57,033 bases of DNA from Candidatus Sulfotelmatobacter kueseliae (GCA_900290255.1 OMOD01000137.1:1-57033); one strand, 5' to 3'; positions 36,823-46,396 are shown, counted from the stretch's first letter. Notes: generated by a model not told the origin, from the sequence alone. A program made the numbers and translations.

Positions 36823-36990
36823 ATGAAACGTGCAATCAGGATTTCGATCCTGATCGTAGGAATAGTGGGCACCTTTATCGGAGCTACCGTCCTACCGGTT
36901 CCCGCCGTAGCAGACGGAGGCCCGATTATTACGTGCCCTCAACCAACACCAGAGTGTGGCGTCGTGAAGAAGCCACAGCCACCGAAGTAA
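36823..36990 (+). CDS. Tiny secreted peptide
   Basis: A 55-aa precursor. The N-terminus is basic (MKRAIR), a hydrophobic core follows (ISILIVGIVGTFIGATV), and a signal peptidase site is likely at PAVA-DGG. That would release a mature peptide of about 25 residues with two Cys (ITCPQPTPECG) and a Lys/Pro-rich end. AAGGAG lies 7 nt before the ATG and a TATAAT lies about 65 nt upstream, which supports a real gene. The function is unknown. Confidence 0.65.
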   Translation: MKRAIRISILIVGIVGTFIGATVLPVPAVADGGPIITCPQPTPECGVVKKPQPPK

Positions 36991-37119
36991 GTAAAGCGGA
37001 GGCCGAGGGCGTCCACAAGGTCACTAAAGTAACCAGCGGTAACCTGGGCCAACCACTTAGGGCTCGCAATCTCCGGGCTGACGGGATCAGCAACCCGCCA
37101 GCCCCTATTTTTGCCGGGA

Positions 37120-39342
37120 CTAGGCGGATTTCTTGAGGGCGGTTTCGAGGGCGCGCCTCAGTTCGCTCGCTTCGAAGATCGGCGGCTGGCAACAGGATCC
37201 GGAACAGAGCACGGCAAAGGATCTACCCGATCCCAGCTGGGGAAGACTTGGAATGGTCGCCGCCAACACCGGCGGGAGATTTCCCGCAACGGCCTGATTG
37301 GCCTTCAACCGCAGCGTGGTCTTGCTGAAGGAGAAAGGCGCCGCTGCCGCAACGAGTTCATCGCCGCCGTCGCCTCCGTTGCCCGCTATCACTACAACCT
37401 GCACCCGCTCTTCCAGCCAGTGGACCGCGGCGATGCCATAAGTCGCCGCGAAAATCCCATACTGTTCTGCCACGCCGGCGAATGTTTCCAGAGTCTGCTC
37501 TGCCTGGTCACGGTATCGGGCATCGCCGGTGTAATGAAAGAGCCGCACGAGAGCTATCGCCGCCATCGGGTTGCCGGCAGGCGTGGGGGAATCCTGCAGG
37601 GGTTTGCGCCGCGTGGCCAGCACACCCAGGCTCTTGCCGTCGGATGCCGGTTCGCTATCGAAGAACCCGCCTGCCGTCGGGTCGAAGAAGCGCGCGATCA
37701 TCGCGTCGGCAATCGCGTGGGCGAATTTGAAGTAACTGAGATCGGCGGTGGCTTCGTAGGCATCGAGGCATGCCAGCGCGGTGAACGCGTAATCATCAAG
37801 CAGTCCTGCTACCTCGCGGTGTTCCGCCTGGGCATCCGAGTAGGCGATAACGTGCAGCAGTTTCGCCTGTAGCGGCCTCCATGCCTCGGCCAGCACCCGA
37901 TCCAGCGCTCGCAAACCAAAGCGCCGCGCGCTGTCGAGATCCAGCACCTTCGCCGCCTCGAGATAGGCTGAGACGCACAGGCTGTTCCACGCGACATACA
38001 CCGTCTTATCGACATAAGGCGTGGGCCGCTGGAGCCGTGCCGCGTACATCTTCTTTTTCACTTCCGCCAGTAACTCTTTGACCCGCTCCGGGCTGAGGTT
38101 CATCCGCTGCGAAATCTCCTCGATCGTCGCCCTTACGTACAGCACATTCTTCGCCGGATTGTGATGCATCTCTCCGATTTCGTTGATGTCATAATGGAGC
38201 GCCGCGACCTGTGCCTCTTCATCGGTCAAGACAGCGCGCGCCTCGTCCAGCGTCCAGGTGAAATAATCGCCGTCGTCCTCCATGGAGTAGTCGGCATCCT
38301 GCGAGGCATAGAATCCGCCACGCTCGCGATCGCTCAGCCACTCGTCCATCCAGCGAATGATGTCGCGGGCCACGTCCGCGAAAAATTCCACGCCCGTCGC
38401 CTGGTACGCATGCGCGTAGTTCTTCAGCAGCTCGGAGTTGTCGTAGCACATCTTTTCGAAGTGCGGCACCACCCAGCGTTCGTCCACCGAGTAGCGGTGG
38501 AAACCGCCCGCCAGTTGGTCGTAAACCCCGCCCTTGGCCATGTGCTCGAGCGTGGTGACGATTATGTTCTGGAGGTTGTCGCTCGTGCCGGCTGCGGAGC
38601 TTTGCTCCGCCGGACCCCTCGACTCCGCTCGGGGCAGGCTTTCGGAGGCGGCCGTCCCCACATGTGCCGATACGTTCCGCGCATATCGCTCAATCAGCAA
38701 ATCCAGCGCTGCGGGATGTGGAAACTTCGGCGCCCGCCCAAACCCTCCGTGCTGGGGATCGAACATCTTGACCGCCGACTCCTGTATCGCCGCGATCACT
38801 CCCGCCGAAACGCGCCCGCTCCGCCCGGCAAACGACTCCGCCTGCGCGATCGCGGTCTCGACCATCTTCGCCTGCTCCACCACATCTCCGTTTTTCTCGC
38901 TGTAGGCGTTAGCAATACTCAGGAGCACGCGCCGGAAGCTCGGACGCCCGTATCCATCCGTCGGCGGGAAATACGTTCCGCCGTAAAATGGCTTGCCATC
39001 CGGAGTGAGAAACGCCGTCAGGGGCCATCCGCCCTGCCCGCTAACCGCCTGCACCGCCGCCTGATAGCGGCTGTCGATGTCCGGACGCTCGTCCCGGTCC
39101 ACCTTCACCGCAATGAAGTACTGGTTCACAATCGCCGCAATCTCCGGATCGTCATAAGACTCCCGGTCCATCACGTGGCACCAGTGGCACCACACTGCGC
39201 CGATGTCGAGCAGCATCGGCTTGTTCTCACGCTGCGCGGCGGCGAACGCCTCCTCGCCCCATTCATGCCATCGAATCGGCTGATGCATCGCCGACCGCAG
39301 GTAGGCGGAAGAAGCGCGGGCGAGGGAGTTGAGGGTGGTCAT
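37120..39342 (-). CDS. DUF255 thioredoxin-fold protein (YyaL/SPATA20 type)
   Basis: A 740-aa protein. The N-terminal thioredoxin-like domain has [15 protein letters not shown] (Cys52, Cys55), and a six-hairpin glycosidase-like helical barrel follows ([41 protein letters not shown]). The true substrate of the family is not settled. A low-complexity insert at about 225-255 ([17 protein letters not shown]) coincides with two DNA hairpins. TAGACT 6 nt before the ATG suggests a leaderless start. Confidence 0.92.
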   Translation of the reverse strand: MTTLNSLARASSAYLRSAMHQPIRWHEWGEEAFAAAQRENKPMLLDIGAVWCHWCHVMDRESYDDPEIAAIVNQYFIAVKVDRDERPDIDSRYQAAVQAVSGQGGWPLTAFLTPDGKPFYGGTYFPPTDGYGRPSFRRVLLSIANAYSEKNGDVVEQAKMVETAIAQAESFAGRSGRVSAGVIAAIQESAVKMFDPQHGGFGRAPKFPHPAALDLLIERYARNVSAHVGTAASESLPRAESRGPAEQSSAAGTSDNLQNIIVTTLEHMAKGGVYDQLAGGFHRYSVDERWVVPHFEKMCYDNSELLKNYAHAYQATGVEFFADVARDIIRWMDEWLSDRERGGFYASQDADYSMEDDGDYFTWTLDEARAVLTDEEAQVAALHYDINEIGEMHHNPAKNVLYVRATIEEISQRMNLSPERVKELLAEVKKKMYAARLQRPTPYVDKTVYVAWNSLCVSAYLEAAKVLDLDSARRFGLRALDRVLAEAWRPLQAKLLHVIAYSDAQAEHREVAGLLDDYAFTALACLDAYEATADLSYFKFAHAIADAMIARFFDPTAGGFFDSEPASDGKSLGVLATRRKPLQDSPTPAGNPMAAIALVRLFHYTGDARYRDQAEQTLETFAGVAEQYGIFAATYGIAAVHWLEERVQVVVIAGNGGDGGDELVAAAAPFSFSKTTLRLKANQAVAGNLPPVLAATIPSLPQLGSGRSFAVLCSGSCCQPPIFEASELRRALETALKKSA
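38590..38645. repeat. Two hairpin repeats inserted in the DUF255 gene
   Basis: GCGGAGC-TTT-GCTCCGC and CCCCTCGACTCCGCTCGGGG lie side by side inside the coding sequence. The second is related to elements at about 22709 and 27803. Confidence 0.65.
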
Positions 39343-39516
39343 GTAGTGAGTCTATCGCGAGAGCGGGACTGGAGAAGTCTGCTCACTCCGAGGGGTTCCT
39401 GCAAAAATATCAGGCATTTATCAATGCAGCTGCCAGCCACATGACTGTCATCCTGCCATTCATCCCGGCTCTAACGCAGATGCTTCATCACTAAGTATGA
39501 GGGCGGAAGCCCCACG

Positions 39517-39843
39517 CTAGCCTCCCGCCACCTCATCCAGCCTTGCCAGCGTATCCGGATATCGCCGCACCAGCAGCACCAGCGCTGCCGCCTGGGGATT
39601 CGGTTTCGCCCGCCCCTGTTCCCACTTTTCCAGCGTTCTCTCGTTGATGCGCAGTCTGCGGGCAAAGACGGCCCGCGAGCAGCGCAGCTTTTTTCGCGTG
39701 TCCCGTAGGACCTTTGAATCCACTTTAGGGAGCGGCGCAACGTCCAGCTTGTAGGTGCGCAGGGTGAGCTTGCCTTCCCGGTGGCTCTTCATCGCCGCCA
39801 CCCCTTCCATGAGTTCGCCAAGAATGTCTCTCTTCGCCATCAC
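39517..39843 (-). CDS. HTH-type antitoxin (HigA-like)
   Basis: A 108-aa protein with a helix-turn-helix in the C-terminal half (RAVFARRLRINERTLEKWEQGRAKP), as in XRE-type antitoxins encoded after a RelE-type toxin. Its ATG overlaps the toxin stop by 4 nt. It should neutralise the toxin and repress the promoter with its TACGC/GCGTA repeats. Confidence 0.88.
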   Translation of the reverse strand: MMAKRDILGELMEGVAAMKSHREGKLTLRTYKLDVAPLPKVDSKVLRDTRKKLRCSRAVFARRLRINERTLEKWEQGRAKPNPQAAALVLLVRRYPDTLARLDEVAGG

Positions 39844-40205
39844 CGTATCCTCCGTCGTCCACCGAACCGTCTGCCCGCACGCGCTGCTAGTTCACGCTCG
39901 ATCGAAGCCTTGAGCCCCTTCTTCTCTTTTGCCGTCAGGTCTGAAGCCTCGTCCTTGTCATAGACGGTCATCAACCATATCTGATGATCGGATTTGAAGT
40001 GATAATAGATAATGCGTAACCCACCTCTCCGGCCCTTGCCGCGCCGTGCGTCCGCCGAGCGCAGCTTGCGAAAGCCGCCAGTTCCCGGCATCAAATCCCC
40101 AAGCTCCGGATTGGCCCCCAGGCGCGCCTGTAGCTCTCTATAATCGCCATCGTTCAGATAGTCCTGCAAATGGCGGGTGAACGCTGGCGCTTCGAGGAAC
40201 TCCAT
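39840..40205 (-). CDS. RelE/HigB-type toxin
   Basis: A 121-aa basic protein of the RelE fold (GTGGFRKLRSADARRGKGRRGGLRIIYYHF, then QIWLMTVYDKDEASDLT). Members cut mRNA on the ribosome. The toxin gene comes first, as in higBA. A sigma-70 promoter 36 nt upstream and operator repeats are listed separately. No Shine-Dalgarno is apparent before the ATG. Confidence 0.88.
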   Translation of the reverse strand: MEFLEAPAFTRHLQDYLNDGDYRELQARLGANPELGDLMPGTGGFRKLRSADARRGKGRRGGLRIIYYHFKSDHQIWLMTVYDKDEASDLTAKEKKGLKASIERELAARAGRRFGGRRRIR

Positions 40206-40213
40206 ACACAGAT

Positions 40214-40269
40214 GTATACGCTATTGGAGTATCTTTGTGTACTGTACGCTAGTGGCGTATATATGTCAA
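40214..40269 (-). promoter_or_regulatory. Promoter and operator of the RelE/HTH operon
   Basis: On the minus strand: TTGACA (40269-40264), 17-nt spacer, TACAGT (40246-40241). The palindrome TACGC-N5-GCGTA (40245-40259) fills the spacer, and another TACGC half lies at 40217-40221 inside a GTATAC. This is the expected layout for autoregulation. Confidence 0.7.
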
Positions 40270-40300
40270 GGCTGAGAAGAGGTTCGATGCGGTGTCACTG

Positions 40301-41302
40301 TTACCCAAGCAACTGCTTCGCAACCCTGCAATACAGATCAATCGCCTCCGCCAACTGTTGCTTCTCGATGTACTCCCCGTCGGTATGCGCGACGTGGATC
40401 GATCCCGGGCCAATCAGCAGTGGTTCGCCCCAGTTCGTTAGCTGCGGTATATCCGTCGTAAACGCGGCCGTCATGGTCGGCAGTCCGTCAATCGTGCGCA
40501 AGCGCAGAAACGGAATCTCCAGCGGAAACGTTACTTGCACCTGATCGCCCGCAGTCGCGAGAATCTGCCGCCGCAGGTCATCGGTCGGGCCAACCAGCCG
40601 GTAGAGCAAATCCGCGTGAGCGTAGTCAGGAATTACGTTGGGCGCGCGGCCGCCTTCGATCAGCCCGATATTCAGCGTGCACGGACCAACCTCTGGATCC
40701 GAAGGCAGCGGCGTCGTGCGCAGCCTGGCGAGCGCGGCAATCAGCTTGTCAATCGCCGAATCGCCCAGTTCCGGATATGCCGAGTGGGCCATGCGCCCCG
40801 TCGCTGTCACTTCCACGCGCAGCGTTCCCTTCGAAGCCAGCGCGATCCGGTTCTCCGTAGGCTCGCCGTTGATGAGAAAGCGGCATTCTGAGGGCGCATG
40901 CTCGTTCGCCACTTTCGCGCCCAGGCTGTCGCGCTCTTCGCCCACGACAAACAGCAATCCGACATAAATTCCTTGCTGCCGCAGCCGTTGTGCCGCGGCA
41001 ATTTGAGCTGCGATGATCCCCTTGGCGTCGCACGACCCGCGCCCGTAGATCCGTCCTGCATCCTCCGACGAGGGAATGAACGGAGGAACGGTATCCATGT
41101 GCGTGGAGAGGGTCACTTCGGGCGCTCGGCTTCCGGCGTCTGGCGCGGCGTACACGTTGAAGCGGTCGCCTTCCACCGGCATCTTCGTGGTCTGATAGCC
41201 GAGGCGGCACAGTTCGCCGTACAGGTAGTTTCCAACCGCAGCTTCGTTGCCGGTGATGGACTCGATGTTTACCAGTTGGCGCGTCAGAGTGACAGCGTCC
41301 AT
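40301..41302 (-). CDS. M20-family peptidase/deacylase (ArgE/DapE-like)
   Basis: A 333-aa metallo-hydrolase. The metal ligands are in LSTHMDTVPP, GRGSCDAKG and VGEERDSLGA; a dimerisation domain (TATGRMAHSAYPELGDSAID) interrupts the catalytic domain. The family removes acyl groups or amino acids from small peptides; the exact substrate is unknown. I start at ATG 41302, since the longer frame translates a heptad repeat array. TATTCT ends 6 nt before that ATG, so the mRNA may be leaderless. Confidence 0.88.
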   Translation of the reverse strand: MDAVTLTRQLVNIESITGNEAAVGNYLYGELCRLGYQTTKMPVEGDRFNVYAAPDAGSRAPEVTLSTHMDTVPPFIPSSEDAGRIYGRGSCDAKGIIAAQIAAAQRLRQQGIYVGLLFVVGEERDSLGAKVANEHAPSECRFLINGEPTENRIALASKGTLRVEVTATGRMAHSAYPELGDSAIDKLIAALARLRTTPLPSDPEVGPCTLNIGLIEGGRAPNVIPDYAHADLLYRLVGPTDDLRRQILATAGDQVQVTFPLEIPFLRLRTIDGLPTMTAAFTTDIPQLTNWGEPLLIGPGSIHVAHTDGEYIEKQQLAEAIDLYCRVAKQLLG

Positions 41303-41341
41303 GGGGAGAGAATAGCAGACAGTAAACTCGACTTCACACCT

Positions 41342-41386
41342 CGGACCTCGGACTTCGGACCCCGGACTTCGGACCTCAGACTTCAG
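41342..41386. repeat. Heptad word array
   Basis: CGGACCT, CGGACTT, CGGACCC, CGGACTT, CGGACCT and CAGACTT run in perfect 7-nt register between the divergent M20 and alpha/beta hydrolase genes. Confidence 0.85.
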
Positions 41387-41415
41387 CCCCTGCGCAGCTT
41401 TGGTAATCTGGAAAT

Positions 41416-42099
41416 GTGATTGCATCTGGCTTCTCCATCCGCTCGTTCTTTCTCGACGGCCCCGCCGGTCGCCTGGAAGCGTTGCTCAATGCGGGCGCTG
41501 AGAACGCAACTCATGCCGCGGTGGTTTGCCATCCGCACCCTCTGTTTGGCGGAACGCTGCACAACAAGGTCGTCTTCCACATCATGAAAGCGCTGAATGG
41601 CTTTGGCTTTCCCGTGTTGCGCTTCAACTTCCGCGGAACGGGATTGAGCCAGGGCGAACATGATCACGGCGTCGGCGAAGTCGAAGACGTGCGCGCAGCG
41701 CTCGACTGGCTGGATGCGGAGTTTCACCTGCCGTTGATCTTCGCGGGCTTTTCCTTCGGCGCGGCGGTCGGCCTGCGGACGGCGTGCGCCGACGGGCGAG
41801 TTCGCGCAGCCATCGCCGCGGGAATGCCGGTTGCTCCCGAGATTGCTGATACCGGTGAGGAACCGCGGGTTTATGACTTTGATTTCCTGCGGGATTGCAC
41901 CAAGCCCAAGTTATTCGTCAGCGGGGCGAGAGATCGCTTCGGCCCGCGAGCCCGACTGGAAGCGCTGGTAGCGGCGGTTCCGGAGCCGAAGAAACTGGTC
42001 TTAATCGAGGGTGCCGATCACTTCTTTGCCGGCCGCCTGCGCGAGTTGCGGGAAGCAGTTGAGGGGTGGGTACGAGAGCAAGTGATCAACGCTCACTAA
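41416..42099 (+). CDS. Alpha/beta hydrolase
   Basis: A 227-aa protein with the nucleophile elbow GFSFGAAVG, the oxyanion region VVCHPHPLFGGTLHNKV, NFRGTGLSQGEHD, an Asp in SGARDRFGP and the catalytic His in EGADHFF. This set is typical of the small CHPHP..GG hydrolases of unknown substrate. The GTG start is preceded by TAATCT ending 6 nt upstream, again a leaderless geometry. Confidence 0.87.
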   Translation: MIASGFSIRSFFLDGPAGRLEALLNAGAENATHAAVVCHPHPLFGGTLHNKVVFHIMKALNGFGFPVLRFNFRGTGLSQGEHDHGVGEVEDVRAALDWLDAEFHLPLIFAGFSFGAAVGLRTACADGRVRAAIAAGMPVAPEIADTGEEPRVYDFDFLRDCTKPKLFVSGARDRFGPRARLEALVAAVPEPKKLVLIEGADHFFAGRLRELREAVEGWVREQVINAH

Positions 42100-42261
42100 A
42101 CCCCTCGCTGGATATTGACCACTTCTTCGCGCACTTCGCGTGTCCTTGGCGCATTTTGCGTTCGAAGATCTTTAACCGCGAAGGTCGCAAAGAACGCAAA
42201 GCGAACGGATTGTTGCCCCCCCGCACCCGGCGTGTGATGTCCTGCCGCTATAATCCGTGGA

Positions 42262-43587
42262 ATGTCTGACGCAGCAGACGAATCCAAGTTCAGCGAAATG
42301 CGCGAGGCCGCCCGCGCCATTTTTCAGCGCGTGCTGGCGGAGGCCTCGATTGCCAGGGCTTTCACACGACATGTGGAGTGCGACCGCGGAGTTCTGCGGC
42401 TTCGCGAAGACTTGTTCGACCTGCACTCCTATTCGCGCGTGCTGGTTGTGTCGCTGGGCAAAGCGGGACACACCATGGCCGAGGCGCTGGCCGGACAAGT
42501 CGGAGCTTCGCTCGAAGGCATCGTGGCTAGTCCGACCCAGCCCTCGGCGCAGGTGCGCGGGTTTCGATATTTTCGCGGCGGCCATCCCACGCCCAATGCC
42601 GAATCCATTCATGCGGCCAGCGCCATGCTGAAGGCGCTGGAGGCGCAGCCGGCTTCGGCGCTGGTGATCTTCATGCTGAGCGGCGGAGGATCTTCGATCG
42701 TCGAGAAGCCGATCGATGATGAAATCTCCCTGGACGATCTCATCGCGACCTACCGCGTTCTGGTGCATTCTGGCGCGCCCATCGCCGAGATCAACGCCGT
42801 ACGCAAACATCTCTCCGCGGTGAAAGGCGGGCGGCTGGCTCAGGCGGCATTTCCCGCGCAGCAGGTTTCGCTGCTCGTCTCCGATGTGCCTGACAACATG
42901 CCGGACGCCTTGGCTTCCGGGCCGACCATGCCCGACTCGACCACGGTTGAAGACTGCTACCGCATCGCCGAGAAATACGACCTCCCGGGACAGTTTCCTC
43001 AGTCGGTGCGCGAATTATTTGAGCGCCGCGCGCTTGAAGAAACTCCGAAGTCGGACGACCCTGCCTTTCATCAGGCGCGCTGGTGGCCAGTGCTTTCGAA
43101 CCATACGGCGATTGAAGAAGCCACTATGGCCTCGGAACGCGCCGGTTTCGTCGTCCACGTGGATAACTCCTGCGACGATTGGGATTACGATCGCGCCGCG
43201 GACTATTTATTGCAGCGAGTGCGCGAGTTGAGGAAGCAGTTTTCGCCTGTGTGTCTGATTTCCGGCGGGGAAGTCACGGTAAAGGTCGCGAACGGTGGCG
43301 TGGGCGGCCGGAACCAGCAGTTCGCCCTGGCTTGTGCCGCCAAAATGGCGGGTGAGGACATCACTGTGCTCAGCGCCGGGACCGATGGAGTGGATGGAAA
43401 CAGTCCAGCGGCGGGAGCGGTCGTTGACGGCAGCACGGTGGAACGCGCACGAAAGCAAGGCCTCGACGCCGGCGCCGCGCTCGAACAATTTGACGCGCAT
43501 CCATTCTTCCGCGCCCTGGGAGATGCCATCGAAACCGGACCCACCGGCAACAATCTGCGTGATCTGCGGGTTTTGCTGGCGTATTAG
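42262..43587 (+). CDS. Glycerate 2-kinase (MOFRL family)
   Basis: A 441-aa protein. The N-terminal DUF4147 part has LVVSLGKAGHTMAEAL, FMLSGGGSSIVEKP and HLSAVKGGRLAQAA; the MOFRL part has CLISGGEVTVKV, GGRNQQFALA and SAGTDGVDGNSPAAGA. It phosphorylates glycerate to 2-phosphoglycerate. Older annotations call the family hydroxypyruvate reductase. The ATG lies 7 nt after a perfect TATAAT (42249-42254), suggesting a leaderless mRNA. Confidence 0.92.
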   Translation: MSDAADESKFSEMREAARAIFQRVLAEASIARAFTRHVECDRGVLRLREDLFDLHSYSRVLVVSLGKAGHTMAEALAGQVGASLEGIVASPTQPSAQVRGFRYFRGGHPTPNAESIHAASAMLKALEAQPASALVIFMLSGGGSSIVEKPIDDEISLDDLIATYRVLVHSGAPIAEINAVRKHLSAVKGGRLAQAAFPAQQVSLLVSDVPDNMPDALASGPTMPDSTTVEDCYRIAEKYDLPGQFPQSVRELFERRALEETPKSDDPAFHQARWWPVLSNHTAIEEATMASERAGFVVHVDNSCDDWDYDRAADYLLQRVRELRKQFSPVCLISGGEVTVKVANGGVGGRNQQFALACAAKMAGEDITVLSAGTDGVDGNSPAAGAVVDGSTVERARKQGLDAGAALEQFDAHPFFRALGDAIETGPTGNNLRDLRVLLAY

Positions 43588-43660
43588 CAGATTCTCCGGC
43601 GAGGAAAGAAGGGGGAAACCATTGACCAGAGTCTCCCCTGAACACAGGTTTCTCGAGCCC

Positions 43661-43691
43661 GCGGAATTACCCGACAGACGGGCAATTCCGC
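43661..43691. terminator. Hairpin between convergent genes
   Basis: GCGGAATT-A-CCCG pairs with CGGG-C-AATTCCGC across a 5-nt loop. It lies between the ends of the glycerate kinase and VOC genes; there is no T run. Confidence 0.4.
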
Positions 43692-43729
43692 TGGTCGAAA
43701 TGACAGCGCACGGAGTCGATCAGGCCGTT

Positions 43730-44206
43730 CTACGCCGTCTTCTGCATCTTGGCCATGGCCTCATCCATGTCGTGCTTCATTTGATCCATGGATAGGTCCT
43801 TAGTGTGGGTAGCGATCGACCAGCTGTGGCCGAAAGGATCCTTGAGCTTGCCGTAGCGGTCGCCCCAGAACTGATCCATGACCGGCATTTCCACGTGGGC
43901 GCCGGCCTTTACCGCGCGCTCGAAGGCAGCATCCACGCCATCGACGTAGATATGCAGTCCCATGGGAGTGCCGCCGATGGACTGCGGCGACAGGGCTCCG
44001 TACTTCGGAAACTCATCGCTGAGCATGATGATCGAATTGCCGATTATCAACTCGGCGTGCAGGACTTTGCCGTCGGCGTCTTTCATGACGCCTTTTTCGA
44101 TCGCGCCGAATGCCTGCTTGTAGAACTCAACGGCACGAGCGGCGTCGCGGACGGTTAGAAACGGTGTGACGCTGTGATAACCATCGGGAATGGGTTTCAC
44201 GGACAT
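43730..44206 (-). CDS. VOC-superfamily protein (PhnB/glyoxalase-like)
   Basis: A 158-aa protein with two beta-alpha-beta-beta-beta units (VTPFLTVRDAARAVEFYKQAFGA, then GLHIYVDGVDAAFERAVKAGA) and the DPFGHSWSIATH end typical of PhnB-like VOC proteins. The substrate is unknown. The C-terminal helix is Met/Asp/Lys-rich. AGGAGG precedes the ATG. A palindrome CTAACT-CA-AGTTAG (44304-44317) lies about 100 bp upstream. Confidence 0.88.
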   Translation of the reverse strand: MSVKPIPDGYHSVTPFLTVRDAARAVEFYKQAFGAIEKGVMKDADGKVLHAELIIGNSIIMLSDEFPKYGALSPQSIGGTPMGLHIYVDGVDAAFERAVKAGAHVEMPVMDQFWGDRYGKLKDPFGHSWSIATHTKDLSMDQMKHDMDEAMAKMQKTA

Positions 44207-44303
44207 AATGGCCTCCTAGGCTGGGAAATTCGTGTTATGGAGTGTACATCAGGTTGCTGGAAGGATGGGCAGTGAATGCGAAGGCTGGGGCGAAACAAAA
44301 CAT

Positions 44304-44317
44304 CTAACTCAAGTTAG
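44304..44317. promoter_or_regulatory. Operator-like palindrome CTAACTCAAGTTAG
   Basis: A perfect 6-bp inverted repeat with a 2-nt spacer, upstream of the VOC gene and just after the MBL hydrolase gene on the same strand. Confidence 0.35.
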
Positions 44318-44339
44318 AGAGCCGCGTCAGCCTTCGGCC

Positions 44340-45236
44340 TCAGAAAAATCGGGTCACACCCTCTTCCATCACTACGATGCGGTCTTCGATGCCGGCCGCG
44401 CGGGCTTCCTCGCCGAGCAACTGCAGCGGTTCCTCCACTGGTTCGTGCGACAGGCGGAAACTGCCGTAGTGCATGGGCACCATCCAGCGGGACTTGAGAT
44501 CGAGGAAGGCGCGGGTGGCATCGGCCGGGCTGGTGTGCACATTGCGGAATTGCGGCGGGTTATAGGCGCCGATCGGAAGCAGGGCGAGTTCGGGAGCGAG
44601 GCGGCGTCCGATCTCGCGGAAGCCGGCGAAATATGCCGTATCGCCCGCATGGTAGACAGAATGCTTGCCCGCCCTTAGCACGAAGCCGCCATAGCCGCGA
44701 TGCGAATCTTTCAGAATGCGAGCTCCCCAGTGCCGCGAGGGGACGTGAGTCACCTGCAGATTCTGGTGACGCGCACTCTTCCACCAATCGAGCTCAATGA
44801 TGTCGGAGAAGCCCAGATCAGAAATCAGGTCCGACACGTGCGTCGGAATAATGATCGCCGGCGCAACCCCGCGCGTGCGCAAATTGTTCTGCACAATCGC
44901 CCGCAACGACGGCCGGTGCAGATGGTCAAAGTGCGCGTGCGAGACCAGAACCAGGTCAATGGCAGGGAGGTCGGCAATCCTTAGTCCGGGACGGCGAAGC
45001 CGTTTCAGCACGAACAGCCAGCGCGCAAAGTTGGGATCGATGACCACGCTCTGCCCGCCGATCTGCACAAAGAAACTGGCATGGCCGATGAAGGTGACGC
45101 CGAGTTCGCCGTTGGTGACAAGGCGTGGCGTGTGGGTCTCGCCGCATCGAGGAGTCACGACAGAGTGCCGCACCAGGCGTCCAAACTGCGTGGCGCGCTT
45201 GCGAAGGGCTGGATTACGAAGTGTTTGCTTGATCAT
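44340..45236 (-). CDS. Metallo-beta-lactamase-fold hydrolase (UlaG/NAPE-PLD-like)
   Basis: A 298-aa MBL-fold protein. Metal ligands are in VSHAHFDHLHR, with further His/Asp in SRHWGARIL, VYHAGDTAYFAGF and PMHYGSFRLSHEP. The layout resembles the UlaG and NAPE-PLD-type families, which cut lactones or phosphodiesters. A basic N-terminus of about 30 residues precedes the domain and may be membrane-associated. The start at 45236 has only a weak ACAGG. Confidence 0.85.
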   Translation of the reverse strand: MIKQTLRNPALRKRATQFGRLVRHSVVTPRCGETHTPRLVTNGELGVTFIGHASFFVQIGGQSVVIDPNFARWLFVLKRLRRPGLRIADLPAIDLVLVSHAHFDHLHRPSLRAIVQNNLRTRGVAPAIIIPTHVSDLISDLGFSDIIELDWWKSARHQNLQVTHVPSRHWGARILKDSHRGYGGFVLRAGKHSVYHAGDTAYFAGFREIGRRLAPELALLPIGAYNPPQFRNVHTSPADATRAFLDLKSRWMVPMHYGSFRLSHEPVEEPLQLLGEEARAAGIEDRIVVMEEGVTRFF

Positions 45237-45514
45237 CCTGTCAAAGGCCCGGGCCCAACTTGGAAGCGGCTGCCCCCATCATACGTAGCTCGCATGGTTT
45301 GACTGAGTAACCAGGGCGATGCGCCCGGTGCTTTTACCAATCATTAATCTTAGATGAACGCTGGGAGTCCAGGGCTGCATTTTCCTCAGCCGAAAGTACG
45401 GCGGTAACCATCCATCGAAAGTGGTCAGGGCGCTTGACCTTGATCGCAGCGGTCGTATTTAATCCAACCACGTTCCTTTTTTGCGTTTTCCTGAGGACGA
45501 AGGAGAAGTGGCGC

Positions 45515-46396
45515 ATGCGAGTTGCGTTTCTGGGGTTGGGAATTATGGGCCAGGCGATGGCGACAAACCTGGTCAAAGCGGGCCACGAAGTCACGGTGTG
45601 GAACCGTACGCCGGGAAAAATCGTGGAGGGGGCAGGAGTCGCTCCGACGCCAGCGGCCGCGGCGCAGGGCGCGGAAGTGGTTTGGCTGTGCCTTTCCGAC
45701 ACGAACGCGGTCGAAGACGTGGTCTTTGGCAAAGACGGCGCGGAAGGATCGCTGGCAGAAGGGATGATCATCGCAGACTCGAGCACGATTGCTCCCGCGG
45801 CTACCGTGAAATTCGCTGAACGTGTACGGGCCAAAGGAGCGGCCTGGGTGGACGCACCCATGACCGGATCAAAGATCGGCGCAAGAGATGGAACTCTGGT
45901 GTTTATCGTTGGCGGAGACGACGCCTCGGTCGAGCGGCTCAAGCCACTCTTCGCCGCCATGGGCAAGAAGATTTTCCGCATGGGCGAAACCGGCAAGGGA
46001 GAGGCGACCAAACTCGTCATGAATCTGCAAATCGCGATGATTTTCGAGGGCTTTGCCGAAGCGCTTACCCTGGCCACGAAACTCGGGGTAGACACGCAAC
46101 AACTGCTCGGGCTGATCGATGCCACGATGGTGCGGTCAGGAGTGGTGGACTACAAAGCACCTTTCATCCTGCAGCGCGATTTCACGCCCAATTTCCCGCT
46201 GCGGCTGATGCATAAAGACATCCGCCTGGCGCTGGAGGCAGCGAAGGAAGCCCGTGTGAAGCTGCCCGGCCTCGAAACAGTCGAGGAAATCTATGAGATG
46301 GCCACCGAAGATGGCAACCGGGATCTCGATTACGCGGCCACGCTGACCCTGCTGGAAAAATGGGCAGGCGTGCAGGTGAAAGGCAAAGCCGCGTAG
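45515..46396 (+). CDS. Beta-hydroxyacid dehydrogenase (GarR/3-HIBDH family)
   Basis: A 293-aa NAD(P)-dependent oxidoreductase. The Rossmann motif is FLGLGIMGQAMA, the substrate-binding signature is DAPMTGSKIGARDGTL, and the catalytic Lys is in GEATKLVMNLQ. The family reduces glyoxylate, tartronate semialdehyde or succinic semialdehyde. I start at ATG 45515, where AAGGAG is 9 nt upstream; the longer frame is unlikely. The glycerate kinase gene 2 kb upstream could act in the same glyoxylate-glycerate route. Confidence 0.92.
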   Translation: MRVAFLGLGIMGQAMATNLVKAGHEVTVWNRTPGKIVEGAGVAPTPAAAAQGAEVVWLCLSDTNAVEDVVFGKDGAEGSLAEGMIIADSSTIAPAATVKFAERVRAKGAAWVDAPMTGSKIGARDGTLVFIVGGDDASVERLKPLFAAMGKKIFRMGETGKGEATKLVMNLQIAMIFEGFAEALTLATKLGVDTQQLLGLIDATMVRSGVVDYKAPFILQRDFTPNFPLRLMHKDIRLALEAAKEARVKLPGLETVEEIYEMATEDGNRDLDYAATLTLLEKWAGVQVKGKAA

